Part shown: positions 1 through 8,015 of the stretch, piece after piece
Layout of the letters: each line of letters begins with the position of its first letter
How positions within the stretch are numbered: the stretch's first letter is position 1
DNA from: Bacteroidales bacterium
GTDB lineage: Bacteria; Bacteroidota; Bacteroidia; Bacteroidales; JAFGUD01
Reading direction: 5' to 3'
DNA length: 35,511 bases
NCBI GenBank assembly: GCA_016938685.1
Contig: JAFGUD010000505.1
Coordinates: 1 to 35,511, forward strand
Made by a program: the position numbers and the translations under genes
Notes under the pieces: generated by a model
Told to the model about the DNA's origin: nothing
The model's database searches: none
The model's input: only the letters and a program-made list of their open reading frames with translations

Positions 1-275
1 GAGTTTTGTCAATCTGATAGAAACGAAGAGTCTTTTAGCGAGATTAGTCCGGCAAAAAGGCTCCTCATTCTTCGGAGTAATACAATCGACAGAATTTTGT
101 CACTCTGAGAGAAACGAAGAGTCTCTTTGCGAGATTAATCCGGCAAAGAAGACTGCTCATTCTTCGGAGTAATACAATCAACAGGGTTTTGTCACTCTGA
201 GAGAAACGAAGAGTCTCTTCACAAGAATAGTCCGGCAAAAAGACTCCTCATTCTTCGGAGTAATACAAGGAAAAC
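1..275. repeat. Three tandem copies of a ~91-bp imperfect-palindrome repeat
   Basis: Units begin near positions 1, 92 and 184. Each runs from a TTTTGTC core through GAAACGAAGAGTC and TCCGGCAAA to CTCATTCTTCGGAGTAATAC. The right half (CTCCTCATTCTTCGGAGT) read in reverse complement resembles the left half (ACTCTGAGAGAAACGAAGAG), so each unit could fold into a long imperfect hairpin. Copies differ by scattered substitutions. The array lies 3' of the OmpA-family gene and may continue beyond the window edge. It looks like a REP/MITE-type intergenic element; no open frame is evident. Confidence 0.8.
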
Positions 276-281
276 TCAAAT

Positions 282-2384
282 TTACAATTCCAAAATCTTA
301 AACTCAACTCTGCGGTTTTTACTGTGTTCTAATTCAGTATCATTTTTATTTATCGGATGAGATCCTCCATAAGCTTTAGTGTCTATTCTTTTTTCAGAAA
401 TTCCTTTTCCTACAATATATTCTTTTACTGCATTTACGCGCTGTTCAGAAAGTTCCATCAAAAGTTTTTCATCTCCACGATTATCAGTGTGGCCGCTCAA
501 CTCAACTTTCATTGTTGGATTATCTTTCATTATTTTTACAATACGGTCGAGTTCTGAATAAGAAGTACTTTGTAAATCAGAAGAAGCTTTTTCAAAAAAC
601 ACATTATTTAAAATAATTGTTTCTCCAACTTCCATTTTCATCAAATAAAGATTTCTTGTAATTTCACTGTAACCGGAATTTACACGCAAATCAATATTCT
701 CATTTTGAGCAATATATTTATTTGCTTCGGCTCTAAAAGCGTACAATTTCCCAAAAGGTAAAACAATTTGATATTTACCGGTTTTAGGATCAGATTGCGC
801 AATTCCAACTTCTTCGCCGGTAGATAAATCCTGATAAGTTATTTCCGCTCCAATTGGCGCTTTTGTTTTTTCATCTAAAACTTTACCTTTAATAATAACA
901 ACCGGATCAGGCATCATTTCAACTTCCATTGCAATAATAAAAATGTCTTCGTAGCCGTAAGAATGATCAGTAGAAACAAGAAAAGCAGTATCTCCGCGAG
1001 CAGAAACAGACAAATACGTATCCCAATCGGCAGTATTTATTGATGGTCCCATATTTTTAGGTTTCGACCAGCTAAGCCATGTATCATCAAGTCTTTTAGA
1101 CATGTAAATATCGTTGCTTCCATATCCTTTTAGACCACTTGTGGAAAAATACAAAGTTTTATTATCGGGAGCCATAAAAGGAGTTCCTTCATCGGCAAAA
1201 GTATTCAGCACAACACCCATATTTTTAGGCTCTGTATATGAACCATCTGTTCTTCTGAAACTTACGTACAAATCTTTGTCTCCATAAGTGTCATCACGCT
1301 CAATTGACATCAAAAGAACTCTTTGATCGGTTGTAAAAAAGTAAGTTTCATACATATTATTATTGTAAAAATTGTCCACCTTCACCTGTTTAGGTATAGA
1401 CCAACCATTTGATGTTCTGTGAGTTACAGAAATACCCTGATCAGAACGAAAACTTCCGTCACTATTGTACAAACCTTCTAAAAACAGCGTATTTCCGTCC
1501 GGCATTGCATTTACAACAACATTTACCCCCGAATTATTCAACGGAAAACCGATATTTTTTGCCGGTCCCCACGAACCATCAGAACGTTTTTCGCTGTACC
1601 AAATATCTGCTTCGTCCATTCTACCTCCATAATTTTCTTTATGATTTCCACGAGCAAAATACAGAATATTTCCATCAGCAGAAATAATTGGTGCAATATC
1701 AGTTTCAGAACTATTTACTTTTGGACCAATATTTTTTTTCTCTCCTTTAAATTGAACATCTGCAATTTCCAGTTCCGGTTTATCATTTGTCATTTTTAAA
1801 TAATCAACATTACATGAAATTCCTTCCTGCAACATAAATCCGTGAACCTGACCATAAAAAGGCATAAAATAAGTTGTAAAAACAGCTTGATCATTTATGA
1901 AAAAAACAACATTTTTGTCAGTTTTCACAATTTTAAGCACATTATAACTTCTAAAAGGTTTAATTGCAGCAGATTTTGTCCACGGCGCAATTTCTTCAAA
2001 ATCAGACCGATAATAAGTTCCTATACTAAAATAACCGGAAGAAGAAACGATAAAATAATATGAATTTTCCCAGCCACGAGTTCCCCACATTAAACCATAT
2101 CCCAAATTAGGTTTTCCACCTACTTGTTTGATCTTTGTTTCAATAGAAAAATCCATTTTATAATTAATAAATTCCTGAGTATTAAAAAACCTGAGAGCAT
2201 CGCCCATGTCGCTTTTAATAACCAAAACACCATTTTTAACATTTGAATATCCGTCATTGGAAAGATTTTTATTCCAAACAGAATTATCATCATTAAACTG
2301 CTCATCATAAATAACATTAGTCTGCGATTTTGCAGAAAAAACAACTAATGCCATATAAAATAAAAAAATAACACTTTTCTTCAT
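282..2384 (-). CDS. PorE-like OmpA-family protein with PD40 propeller
   Basis: Predicted periplasmic or outer-membrane-associated protein that binds peptidoglycan through its C-terminus. A signal peptide covers about residues 1-20. Residues ~24-200 look like a LamG/3-keto-disaccharide-hydrolase jelly roll. Residues ~220-490 contain repeated PD40/WD40-like blades (ISADGNILYFARG, MAPDNKTLYFST). Residues ~495-565 form a carboxypeptidase-regulatory-like beta domain, and ~595-700 form an OmpA C-terminal domain (LSGHTDNRGDEKLLMELSEQ, then NRRVEFKI). The propeller, regulatory domain and OmpA order matches PorE, a type IX secretion component. PorE normally has TPRs at the N-terminus, so this is a variant, and the T9SS assignment is inference. 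It is divergent from parE, and a PorP/SprF gene lies 2 kb away. The start is an ATG just before the signal peptide. Confidence 0.82.
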   Translation of the reverse strand: MKKSVIFLFYMALVVFSAKSQTNVIYDEQFNDDNSVWNKNLSNDGYSNVKNGVLVIKSDMGDALRFFNTQEFINYKMDFSIETKIKQVGGKPNLGYGLMWGTRGWENSYYFIVSSSGYFSIGTYYRSDFEEIAPWTKSAAIKPFRSYNVLKIVKTDKNVVFFINDQAVFTTYFMPFYGQVHGFMLQEGISCNVDYLKMTNDKPELEIADVQFKGEKKNIGPKVNSSETDIAPIISADGNILYFARGNHKENYGGRMDEADIWYSEKRSDGSWGPAKNIGFPLNNSGVNVVVNAMPDGNTLFLEGLYNSDGSFRSDQGISVTHRTSNGWSIPKQVKVDNFYNNNMYETYFFTTDQRVLLMSIERDDTYGDKDLYVSFRRTDGSYTEPKNMGVVLNTFADEGTPFMAPDNKTLYFSTSGLKGYGSNDIYMSKRLDDTWLSWSKPKNMGPSINTADWDTYLSVSARGDTAFLVSTDHSYGYEDIFIIAMEVEMMPDPVVIIKGKVLDEKTKAPIGAEITYQDLSTGEEVGIAQSDPKTGKYQIVLPFGKLYAFRAEANKYIAQNENIDLRVNSGYSEITRNLYLMKMEVGETIILNNVFFEKASSDLQSTSYSELDRIVKIMKDNPTMKVELSGHTDNRGDEKLLMELSEQRVNAVKEYIVGKGISEKRIDTKAYGGSHPINKNDTELEHSKNRRVEFKILEL

Positions 2385-2472
2385 AATTAAAATTTTTACA
2401 AAAGTAATAAAACAAGTAAATTTTTATAAAAATAGAAAGGTTATTAACAAAAGTCAACTTTTTTTGACAAAT

Positions 2473-2481
2473 TGTGGATAA
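2473..2481 (-). promoter_or_regulatory. Perfect DnaA-box 9-mer in the ompA/parE divergent gap
   Basis: The minus strand reads TTATCCACA, the classical DnaA box, between the divergent PorE-like and topoisomerase genes. It is a single copy with no clustering or AT-rich unwinding array beside it, so it could be regulatory or chance. Confidence 0.3.
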
Positions 2482-2534
2482 GAGATTTTTAATATTCCAA
2501 AAAAAAATGTTTCTTTTGCGTAAATTTTTGCAAA

Positions 2535-4367
2535 ATGGTAGAAAAATATTCAGAAGATTCAATTAAGACACTTGAGTGGCAAGAGCACATCAGACAGCGT
2601 CCCGGAATGTATATTGGAAAACTCGGCAACGGAGAAAATCAGGACGACGGAATTTATGTTTTGCTTAAAGAAGTACTTGACAATTCAATTGACGAGTACA
2701 TGATGGGATTCGGGAAAGAAATCATCGTGGAAATGGGCGATGAATTTATACGGGTTCGTGACTATGGACGTGGCATTCCGCTTGGAAAAGTAAAAGATGT
2801 AGCGTCAAAAATGAACACCGGAGCAAAATATGATTCAAGTGTTTTTAAAAAATCAGTTGGTCTAAACGGAGTTGGTATAAAAGCAGTAAATGCTTTATCT
2901 TCAAAGTTTATTGTTACTGCTTACCGTGAAAACGAAAAAAAAGCAGTTGAATTTGAAAAAGGAATTTTAACATTAGACAGTAAAGTTGAAAAAACTGATG
3001 AGAAAAACGGAACCGAGATAAAATTTATTCCTGATGAATTGCTTTTTGAAGGATACAGATTTCGCAAACGCTATGTTGAAGAAATGCTTAAAACTTATGC
3101 GTATCTTAATTCCGGTCTAAAAATCAGATACAATAATGAACTTATTCATTCTAAAGACGGTTTAATTGACCTTTTGAATGATAAAATAAGCACTGATATT
3201 ATTTATCCAATCATTCACCTGAAAGATGACGATTTTGAAGTAGCAATAACTCACGGTTTACAATACGGAGAAGAATATTACAGCTTTGTAAACGGACAAT
3301 ATACAATTCAAGGAGGAAATCACTTGCAAGCTTTCAAAGAAGCCTATGTGAAAATAATTCGTGATTTTTACAAAAAAGACCTGAATTTTGCAGATATTCG
3401 TTCTTCTATAATTGCTGCAATTAGTATTAAAATTGAAAATCCGATATTTGAGTCGCAAACAAAAACCAAATTAGGTTCCAAAGAAATGACACCTGATGGA
3501 GTTAGTATTAGAAATTATATTGTAGACTTTTTATCAAAAAACCTTGATAATTATCTTCATAAGCATGAAGAAACAGCAAATGCTATTTACCGAAAAATTC
3601 AAGATGCCGAAAAAGAGCGAAAAGCAATTTCTAGCATTCAGAAAGTAGCGAAACTAAGAGCAAAAAAAGTTAGTCTACATAATAAAAAACTTAGAGATTG
3701 TGATGTTCATTACAATTCAAACAAAGAAAACAAAGATGATTCAACTATTTTTATAACTGAGGGAGATTCTGCGAGTGGTTCGATAACAAAATCGCGTGAT
3801 GTTAACACACAAGCAGTTTTCAGCTTACGAGGTAAACCTTTAAATACATTTGGCCTAACAAAAAAAGTGATTTACGAAAACGAAGAATTTAACCTTCTGC
3901 AAGCAGCTTTAAACATAGAAGAAGGAATAGAAAATTTACGATATAATAATGTAGTAATTGCAACCGATGCCGATGTTGATGGAATGCATATCAGATTATT
4001 GTTAATAACTTTTTTCCTAAACTTTTTCCCGGATTTAATAAAACAAGGTCACCTACATGTATTACAAACACCTTTGTTTAGAGTTAGAAACAAACAAAAA
4101 ACTATATATTGTTACAGTGATCAAGAAAAAGATGCTGCAATTGCAGAACTAGGAAAAAACCCTGAAATAACCAGGTTTAAAGGGTTAGGCGAAATTTCAC
4201 CAGACGAATTTAAACATTTTATAAATAAAACCATTCGATTAGAAACTGTAACAATAACAAAAGATGACGGTGTAAATAATTTATTAAGTTTTTACATGGG
4301 GAAAAACACTCCTGAAAGACAAAATTTTATTATTGATAACCTCAGAGTTGAAGAAGAATACGAATAA
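2535..4367 (+). CDS. parE: DNA topoisomerase IV subunit B
   Basis: ATPase subunit of the type IIA topoisomerase that decatenates daughter chromosomes. The GHKL ATPase site is visible: E46 and N50 in [10 protein letters not shown]76 in RDYGRGIP (75-82) and GLNGVG at 109-114. The transducer-domain QTKTKLG motif is at 308-314. The Toprim domain carries EGDSASG at 409-415 and DADVDG at 478-483. At 610 residues it has the short B-subunit form lacking large insertions, consistent with ParE rather than an enterobacterial-type GyrB. No parC follows; the next gene is unrelated. The start is the ATG at 2535, giving the conserved N-terminal order with RPGMYIG at 22-28. A GyrB assignment is possible but less likely. 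Confidence 0.9.
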   Translation: MVEKYSEDSIKTLEWQEHIRQRPGMYIGKLGNGENQDDGIYVLLKEVLDNSIDEYMMGFGKEIIVEMGDEFIRVRDYGRGIPLGKVKDVASKMNTGAKYDSSVFKKSVGLNGVGIKAVNALSSKFIVTAYRENEKKAVEFEKGILTLDSKVEKTDEKNGTEIKFIPDELLFEGYRFRKRYVEEMLKTYAYLNSGLKIRYNNELIHSKDGLIDLLNDKISTDIIYPIIHLKDDDFEVAITHGLQYGEEYYSFVNGQYTIQGGNHLQAFKEAYVKIIRDFYKKDLNFADIRSSIIAAISIKIENPIFESQTKTKLGSKEMTPDGVSIRNYIVDFLSKNLDNYLHKHEETANAIYRKIQDAEKERKAISSIQKVAKLRAKKVSLHNKKLRDCDVHYNSNKENKDDSTIFITEGDSASGSITKSRDVNTQAVFSLRGKPLNTFGLTKKVIYENEEFNLLQAALNIEEGIENLRYNNVVIATDADVDGMHIRLLLITFFLNFFPDLIKQGHLHVLQTPLFRVRNKQKTIYCYSDQEKDAAIAELGKNPEITRFKGLGEISPDEFKHFINKTIRLETVTITKDDGVNNLLSFYMGKNTPERQNFIIDNLRVEEEYE

Positions 4368-4410
4368 ATTGAATAATTTTATTTGTTTATATTATCTAAA
4401 ATATTTTTAC

Positions 4411-4418
4411 TATTTTTG
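4411..4418 (+). promoter_or_regulatory. Candidate Bacteroidota -7 box upstream of the porP-like gene
   Basis: TATTTTTG matches TAnnTTTG. It lies ~140 nt before the TTG start in the 188-nt gap after parE. No clear -33 TTG is seen at standard spacing. Confidence 0.3.
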
Positions 4419-4555
4419 ACGAATAGTATTATTAATTAAAATATTTGGCAAATTTTTTGCGAAATGATTAAAAGTTTTATTTTAGCCATTGTTTATTTTT
4501 AGATAATAATTGCAAAAAGACAACGTTTATTAATTAAAATTAAAAACCAAAAGTC

Positions 4556-5578
4556 TTGAAATACGTCAGATTAAGTATACTAATTTTCTTGATAGCTATA
4601 ACTTCAGGATTAAATGCTCAATACATACAGTTTTCGCAATATTACGCAACTCCTACTGTTCTTGCTCCATCCTTTGCCGGTGCTGTTCAAAAAAGTAGAG
4701 TTAATTTTAATTACCGAGACCAGTGGGCAAAAATCGGTGGAATATTTCAAACATATTCAGCTGGTTATGATATTAACGTTCCAAAAATAAGTAGTGGTTT
4801 TGGAGTTTTATTACTTCGCGATCAGGCTGGAGAAGGCGATTTGGCCAGAACTGAATTTGGAGTTTTATATTCCTGGTACGCACTTTTGGATAAAAACAGA
4901 AAAATATATTTCCGTCCGGGAATTGAATTCAAACTTTCACAACGAAGTCTTGATTTCCAAAATTTAATATTTGGCGATCAAATTGGAGTTGATGGAATAA
5001 TTGCACCAACTTCCATCCAGCCACCTCCTGCTGACAGTAAAAAAACTTATGTAGATGCAGCATCTTCGATGTTAGTTTATGCTCCAAATTTTTGGATAGG
5101 AATTTCGGCGGATCATTTATTCCGTCCGGTTGATGCTTTTTATGACCCTTCGTACAGAGTTCCCGTAAAATATTCTGCGTTTGGTGGATATAAATTTAAA
5201 CTTAGTGGTGGGAAATACGGACATCGTTCTTCAAGTTCAATTCAGGATTATTTCTTTGTTTCTGCTTATTACCGCTTACAAGCAAATTCAGACCAATTAG
5301 ATATTGGAGGATACTGGGATCACGAACCATTTACAATTGGTGTTTGGGTTAGAGGTTTACCGTATATGAACATTGTAGGAACTGCAAATATTGACGCTGT
5401 TATATTTGTTGTTGGATACCAAATTTATAGTTTTAATATTGGTTACAGTTATGACATGACAGTTAGCCCGTTACTTTCACAAACAGGTGGTTCTCACGAA
5501 ATTTCGATCCAATATAAATTTAATTTCGATCCAAGATCTAAAAAACGAGACGGACCAATTCCTTGCCCGAGTTTTTAA
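4556..5578 (+). CDS. PorP/SprF-family type IX secretion outer-membrane protein
   Basis: Predicted outer-membrane beta-barrel of the PorP/SprF family, which partners with type IX secretion or gliding machinery. A signal peptide (residues 1-21, ending GLNAQ) is followed by the family's diagnostic opening: YIQFSQYYATPTVLAPSFAGA, then VNFNYRDQW at about residues 49-57. Alternating beta-strand patterns continue to the end. The length, 340 residues, is normal for the family. The start codon is TTG; no ATG lies upstream in frame and the TTG gives a complete signal peptide. An intrinsic terminator follows immediately. Bacteroidota carry many PorP paralogues, so the specific partner adhesin or protein is not identifiable here. 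Confidence 0.9.
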   Translation: MKYVRLSILIFLIAITSGLNAQYIQFSQYYATPTVLAPSFAGAVQKSRVNFNYRDQWAKIGGIFQTYSAGYDINVPKISSGFGVLLLRDQAGEGDLARTEFGVLYSWYALLDKNRKIYFRPGIEFKLSQRSLDFQNLIFGDQIGVDGIIAPTSIQPPPADSKKTYVDAASSMLVYAPNFWIGISADHLFRPVDAFYDPSYRVPVKYSAFGGYKFKLSGGKYGHRSSSSIQDYFFVSAYYRLQANSDQLDIGGYWDHEPFTIGVWVRGLPYMNIVGTANIDAVIFVVGYQIYSFNIGYSYDMTVSPLLSQTGGSHEISIQYKFNFDPRSKKRDGPIPCPSF

Positions 5579-5586
5579 AAAAATAC

Positions 5587-5610
5587 ACCCGTCAATTCGA
5601 CGGGTTTTTA
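5587..5610 (+). terminator. Intrinsic terminator after the porP-like gene
   Basis: CCCGTC pairs with GACGGG around a 5-nt loop (AATTC), followed by five T. Confidence 0.85.
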
Positions 5611-5630
5611 TTTAAGTTAATTTTATAAAA

Positions 5631-6200
5631 ATGAACAAAATACTTTTAGTTTCCCTAATATTTGCCGTTTTAAGCTCCTGTACAAACAAAACAATAAAAG
5701 ACCCCAAAGAATATAATAGCAGAATTTCTAGTCTTGTGATACAGGTTCAAAATCCATTAGACAGCATTGAAGGATACCTTTTGAATCTAAAATTCAAATT
5801 AGAATTGGATACAAGCAAAATTTATAGCGCTGAAAACGACTTTGACGCTGAAACAATTGATTTTTTATTAAATAGAACTCAGGAAAAAATTGATTTTGCC
5901 AAAGACGAAATAATAAATATCGAATTTATTTCAGGCGATACAGATTTTAAACCAGCAGTTGAAAAATTTATCCCACAAATTGAAAACTCTTTAAAGAACG
6001 ATTTTATTCCATTAATTGATATTTTAAAAAACTCGATAAACAAAAAAAACAGGGATATACTAAAAGAAATTTCTCCTTATGGTAAATCAGGCTTTGTAAA
6101 TTACCAATCTGCAATGGACTCTATAGTAGTTGGTCAACTAAAATTCAATGCAAAAAATAAATATATCATAAATGAACATCTATTAAGATTTAATTTTTAG
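5631..6200 (+). CDS. Small putative lipoprotein, family with 22874 and 23456 genes
   Basis: Function not recognised. The protein has 189 residues, with a hydrophobic leader and a lipobox (LSSC, Cys at residue 17), so it is predicted to be an exported lipoprotein. The mature part is helical and charged. It resembles two small exported proteins near 23 kb: all three open with a D/S-P-x-x-Y-N segment, then a D-S/T-(I/L)-E segment, then a central stretch ending near a conserved K-F/LF position. The paired gene products keep a cysteine at the D-x-x-(A/S)-C position, while this one does not. It lies 20 nt after the porP terminator and is convergent with the methyltransferase gene. The family resembles bacterial proteins annotated as LIC11966-type surface proteins; that link is tentative. 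Confidence 0.75.
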   Translation: MNKILLVSLIFAVLSSCTNKTIKDPKEYNSRISSLVIQVQNPLDSIEGYLLNLKFKLELDTSKIYSAENDFDAETIDFLLNRTQEKIDFAKDEIINIEFISGDTDFKPAVEKFIPQIENSLKNDFIPLIDILKNSINKKNRDILKEISPYGKSGFVNYQSAMDSIVVGQLKFNAKNKYIINEHLLRFNF

Positions 6201-6222
6201 TTCCAAATAAATTGATAATCAA

Positions 6223-6240
6223 AGCATTAAGCGCAATGCT
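6223..6240. terminator. Hairpin between convergent genes, weak terminator candidate
   Basis: AGCATT and AATGCT pair around AAGCGC in the 50-nt gap between convergent genes. The following sequence is only moderately T-rich. Confidence 0.3.
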
Positions 6241-6250
6241 GTTAATTATT

Positions 6251-6706
6251 TTATAACACTCCTTCGAGTTTCAATAGTAGCTCTTTTTTATCCAATCCAT
6301 AAGCATAACCAACTAATTTTCCATTAGAACCAATTACTCTGTGACAAGGATAAATAACAGGAACAGGATTTTGTCTGTTTGCATTAGCTACTGCTCTATA
6401 AGCTGTTGGTTTTCCTATTTTTTCGGCAAGTTGTTTGTACGAAATTGTTTGGCCATAAGGCACTTTATAAAGTTCTTTCCAAACCTTTTTTTGAAATTCT
6501 GTTCCTTTCATCTCTATTTCACAATCAAAAACTTTGCGTTTTCCTTCAAAATATTCTAAAAGTTGATTTTTACATTTTTCCAAAACAGAATTATCTGAAT
6601 CAATATTTTTTCCGGATTCTGAAAATGATATTTTTACAATTTTATTATTTTCCACAGAAATCTTTGCGTATCCGATTGATGTCTTAAAACAAATTTCAGT
6701 TTGCAT
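6251..6706 (-). CDS. ogt: Methylated-DNA--[protein]-cysteine S-methyltransferase
   Basis: Suicide repair enzyme that transfers the alkyl group from O6-alkylguanine (and O4-alkylthymine) to its own cysteine. The active-site PCHRVIG motif sits at residues 120-126, with C121 the acceptor. The helix-turn-helix and arginine-finger region is intact (VPYGQTISYKQLA at 82-94, YRAVANANRQNP at 103-114). The 151-residue length matches the compact Ogt/MGMT form without an Ada regulatory domain. The C-terminus has the usual KxxLLxLE pattern. A CAAATATA on the plus strand at 6721-6728 provides a TAnnTTTG-type -7 box on the minus strand just upstream. Confidence 0.93.
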   Translation of the reverse strand: MQTEICFKTSIGYAKISVENNKIVKISFSESGKNIDSDNSVLEKCKNQLLEYFEGKRKVFDCEIEMKGTEFQKKVWKELYKVPYGQTISYKQLAEKIGKPTAYRAVANANRQNPVPVIYPCHRVIGSNGKLVGYAYGLDKKELLLKLEGVL

Positions 6707-6720
6707 ACCTATTTTTTCTT

Positions 6721-6728
6721 CAAATATA
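6721..6728 (-). promoter_or_regulatory. Candidate -7 box of the methyltransferase gene
   Basis: The minus strand reads TATATTTG (TAnnTTTG), 15 nt before the start codon, implying a very short leader. Confidence 0.35.
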
Positions 6729-6814
6729 AAACTATTTTTTTCTTATAAGCTAAGCAATTTTGTGTTTTTACGTAAAAAAAAACTGGCAAAATAGAAAATA
6801 TAAAAAAAAACAAT

Positions 6815-6822
6815 TAACTTTG
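6815..6822 (+). promoter_or_regulatory. Candidate -7 box of the DUF1801 gene
   Basis: TAACTTTG matches TAnnTTTG, 20 nt before the ATG at 6843. The -33 element is not obvious. Confidence 0.4.
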
Positions 6823-6842
6823 GAACTTAAAGCAAACCTTAT

Positions 6843-7481
6843 ATGAATCCAAAAGTTGATGAGTTTATAGATAAAGCTCAAAAATGGCATATTGAAATGT
6901 CTGTTTTAAGAACTATTCTTCTGGATTGTAATTTAACAGAAGAATTAAAATGGGGGCAGCCTTGTTACTCGTTCAATAACAGCAACGTTGTTATGATTGG
7001 TTTATTTAAAGATTTTTGCACCCTAAGTTTTTTTAAAGGAACTTTACTTAGTGATTCTAATGGAATTTTAAACTCTCCCGGAGAAAATTCGCAGGCTATA
7101 CGTATGATAAAATTTACTAATGTTAAGGAAATTGAGGACAAAGTAGCTATTCTGAAAGCATATATTTTTGAAGCAATAGAAATTGAAAAAGCAGGTTTAA
7201 AAGTAGAATTTACAAAGAGTACAGTATTTGATATTCCGGAAGAATTTCAAAAGAAATTAGACGAAATGCCCAACCTAAAAACAGCTTTTGAATCACTAAC
7301 ACCAGGACGCCAAAGAGCTTACGTTCTTTATTTTTCTGCCGGAAAACAGTCCCAAACCCGCGAATCAAGAGTTGAAAAATATATTCCCCAAATCCTTGAC
7401 GGGAAAGGCATAAACGACTGTACATGTGGATTATCCAAAAAAATGCCAGCATGTGATGGCACGCATAGGTTTAATGATTAA
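6843..7481 (+). CDS. DUF1801/YdeI-like protein with C-terminal CDGSH-type Fe-S motif
   Basis: Residues ~5-110 match the DUF1801 (YdgJ/YdhG) fold: FIDKAQKWHIEMSVLR, LKWGQPCYSF, then MIGLFKDFCTLSFFKG. Residues ~130-190 form the YdeI-like helical tail (FESLTPGRQRAYVLYF, then SRVEKYIP). The last 20 residues read C-T-C-x2-S-x3-P-A-C-D-G-T-H (C193, C195, C204, H208), an exact fit to the CDGSH/mitoNEET cluster-binding pattern C-x-C-x2-(S/T)-x3-P-x-C-D-G-(S/A/T)-H. A 2Fe-2S cluster with three Cys and one His is therefore predicted. The family's biochemical role is unknown. The start is the ATG at 6843 behind a short AT-rich leader. Confidence 0.85.
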   Translation: MNPKVDEFIDKAQKWHIEMSVLRTILLDCNLTEELKWGQPCYSFNNSNVVMIGLFKDFCTLSFFKGTLLSDSNGILNSPGENSQAIRMIKFTNVKEIEDKVAILKAYIFEAIEIEKAGLKVEFTKSTVFDIPEEFQKKLDEMPNLKTAFESLTPGRQRAYVLYFSAGKQSQTRESRVEKYIPQILDGKGINDCTCGLSKKMPACDGTHRFND

Positions 7482-7517
7482 GGAAAATAACTTTTTGCAA
7501 GCTTTGAAACAAATCCT

Positions 7518-7536
7518 AAATCTGTGAGACAGATTT
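7518..7536. promoter_or_regulatory. Perfect 8-bp inverted repeat in the DUF3781 leader
   Basis: AAATCTGT and ACAGATTT flank GAG, and a bulge allows two more pairs. It sits 37 nt after the DUF1801 stop and 31 nt before the DUF3781 start. It lacks a T-run long enough for a strong terminator, so it may be an operator or an RNA processing hairpin. Confidence 0.4.
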
Positions 7537-7567
7537 TAGAAAGGAAAAGTTCAAAAACCTAATTAAA

Positions 7568-7825
7568 ATGACAGAAAACAAACAAGAAATATTGAAAAAC
7601 TTATGTTATACAGAGCTTGTTTACGAAAGAATAAATAAAAAATTGAATACCAAGTTTTCCAAAGAACAGATTGAAGAATATATGCTTAAAATATTGAAAG
7701 ATACTGATGTGGATTTTTTCACAAAAACAGGGAAAAATTATTATATTACTAACACAAAAAGTAATATTAGAGTAACGATAAATTCTAATACTTTCAGAAT
7801 AATAACTGTAGATAAGATTAAATAG
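7568..7825 (+). CDS. DUF3781 protein
   Basis: An 85-residue protein that I recognise as DUF3781 from its continuous pattern: LCYTELVYERINKKLN near the N-terminus, IEEYMLKILKDTD in the middle, then FFTKTGKNYYITN and TFRIITVDKIK at the end. No signal peptide or membrane segment is present, so it is cytoplasmic. The function of this domain is unknown. It may be cotranscribed with the DUF1801 gene (gap 86 nt, hairpin between). The length equals the domain, so the gene is complete. Confidence 0.8.
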   Translation: MTENKQEILKNLCYTELVYERINKKLNTKFSKEQIEEYMLKILKDTDVDFFTKTGKNYYITNTKSNIRVTINSNTFRIITVDKIK

Positions 7826-7895
7826 AAGTAGTTGAATAGTAATCGGATAATGTTATTATACTTAACATCACAAACATTATAATTGCAAAAAAACA

Positions 7896-7927
7896 AAAAA
7901 AACCGACCAATTAGGACGGTTTTTTTG
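7896..7927. terminator. Bidirectional intrinsic terminator
   Basis: ACCGACC and GGACGGT pair with one internal A-A mismatch around AATTA. An A-run precedes and seven T follow. It serves the DUF3781 gene (+) and could also serve the macroglobulin gene (-). Confidence 0.75.
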
Positions 7928-8015
7928 TTATCAACTATTTCATTTCTTGCAAAATTAGAAAGTCATTTTTACTTTAAACTTCAAAAAACATTCAACGTTA
8001 CAAACTTTCAACTTT

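Noticed and set aside
1..275. CRISPR array.
   Set aside because: The repeats are ~91 bp, adjoin without spacers of uniform length and are internally palindromic; no cas genes are present.
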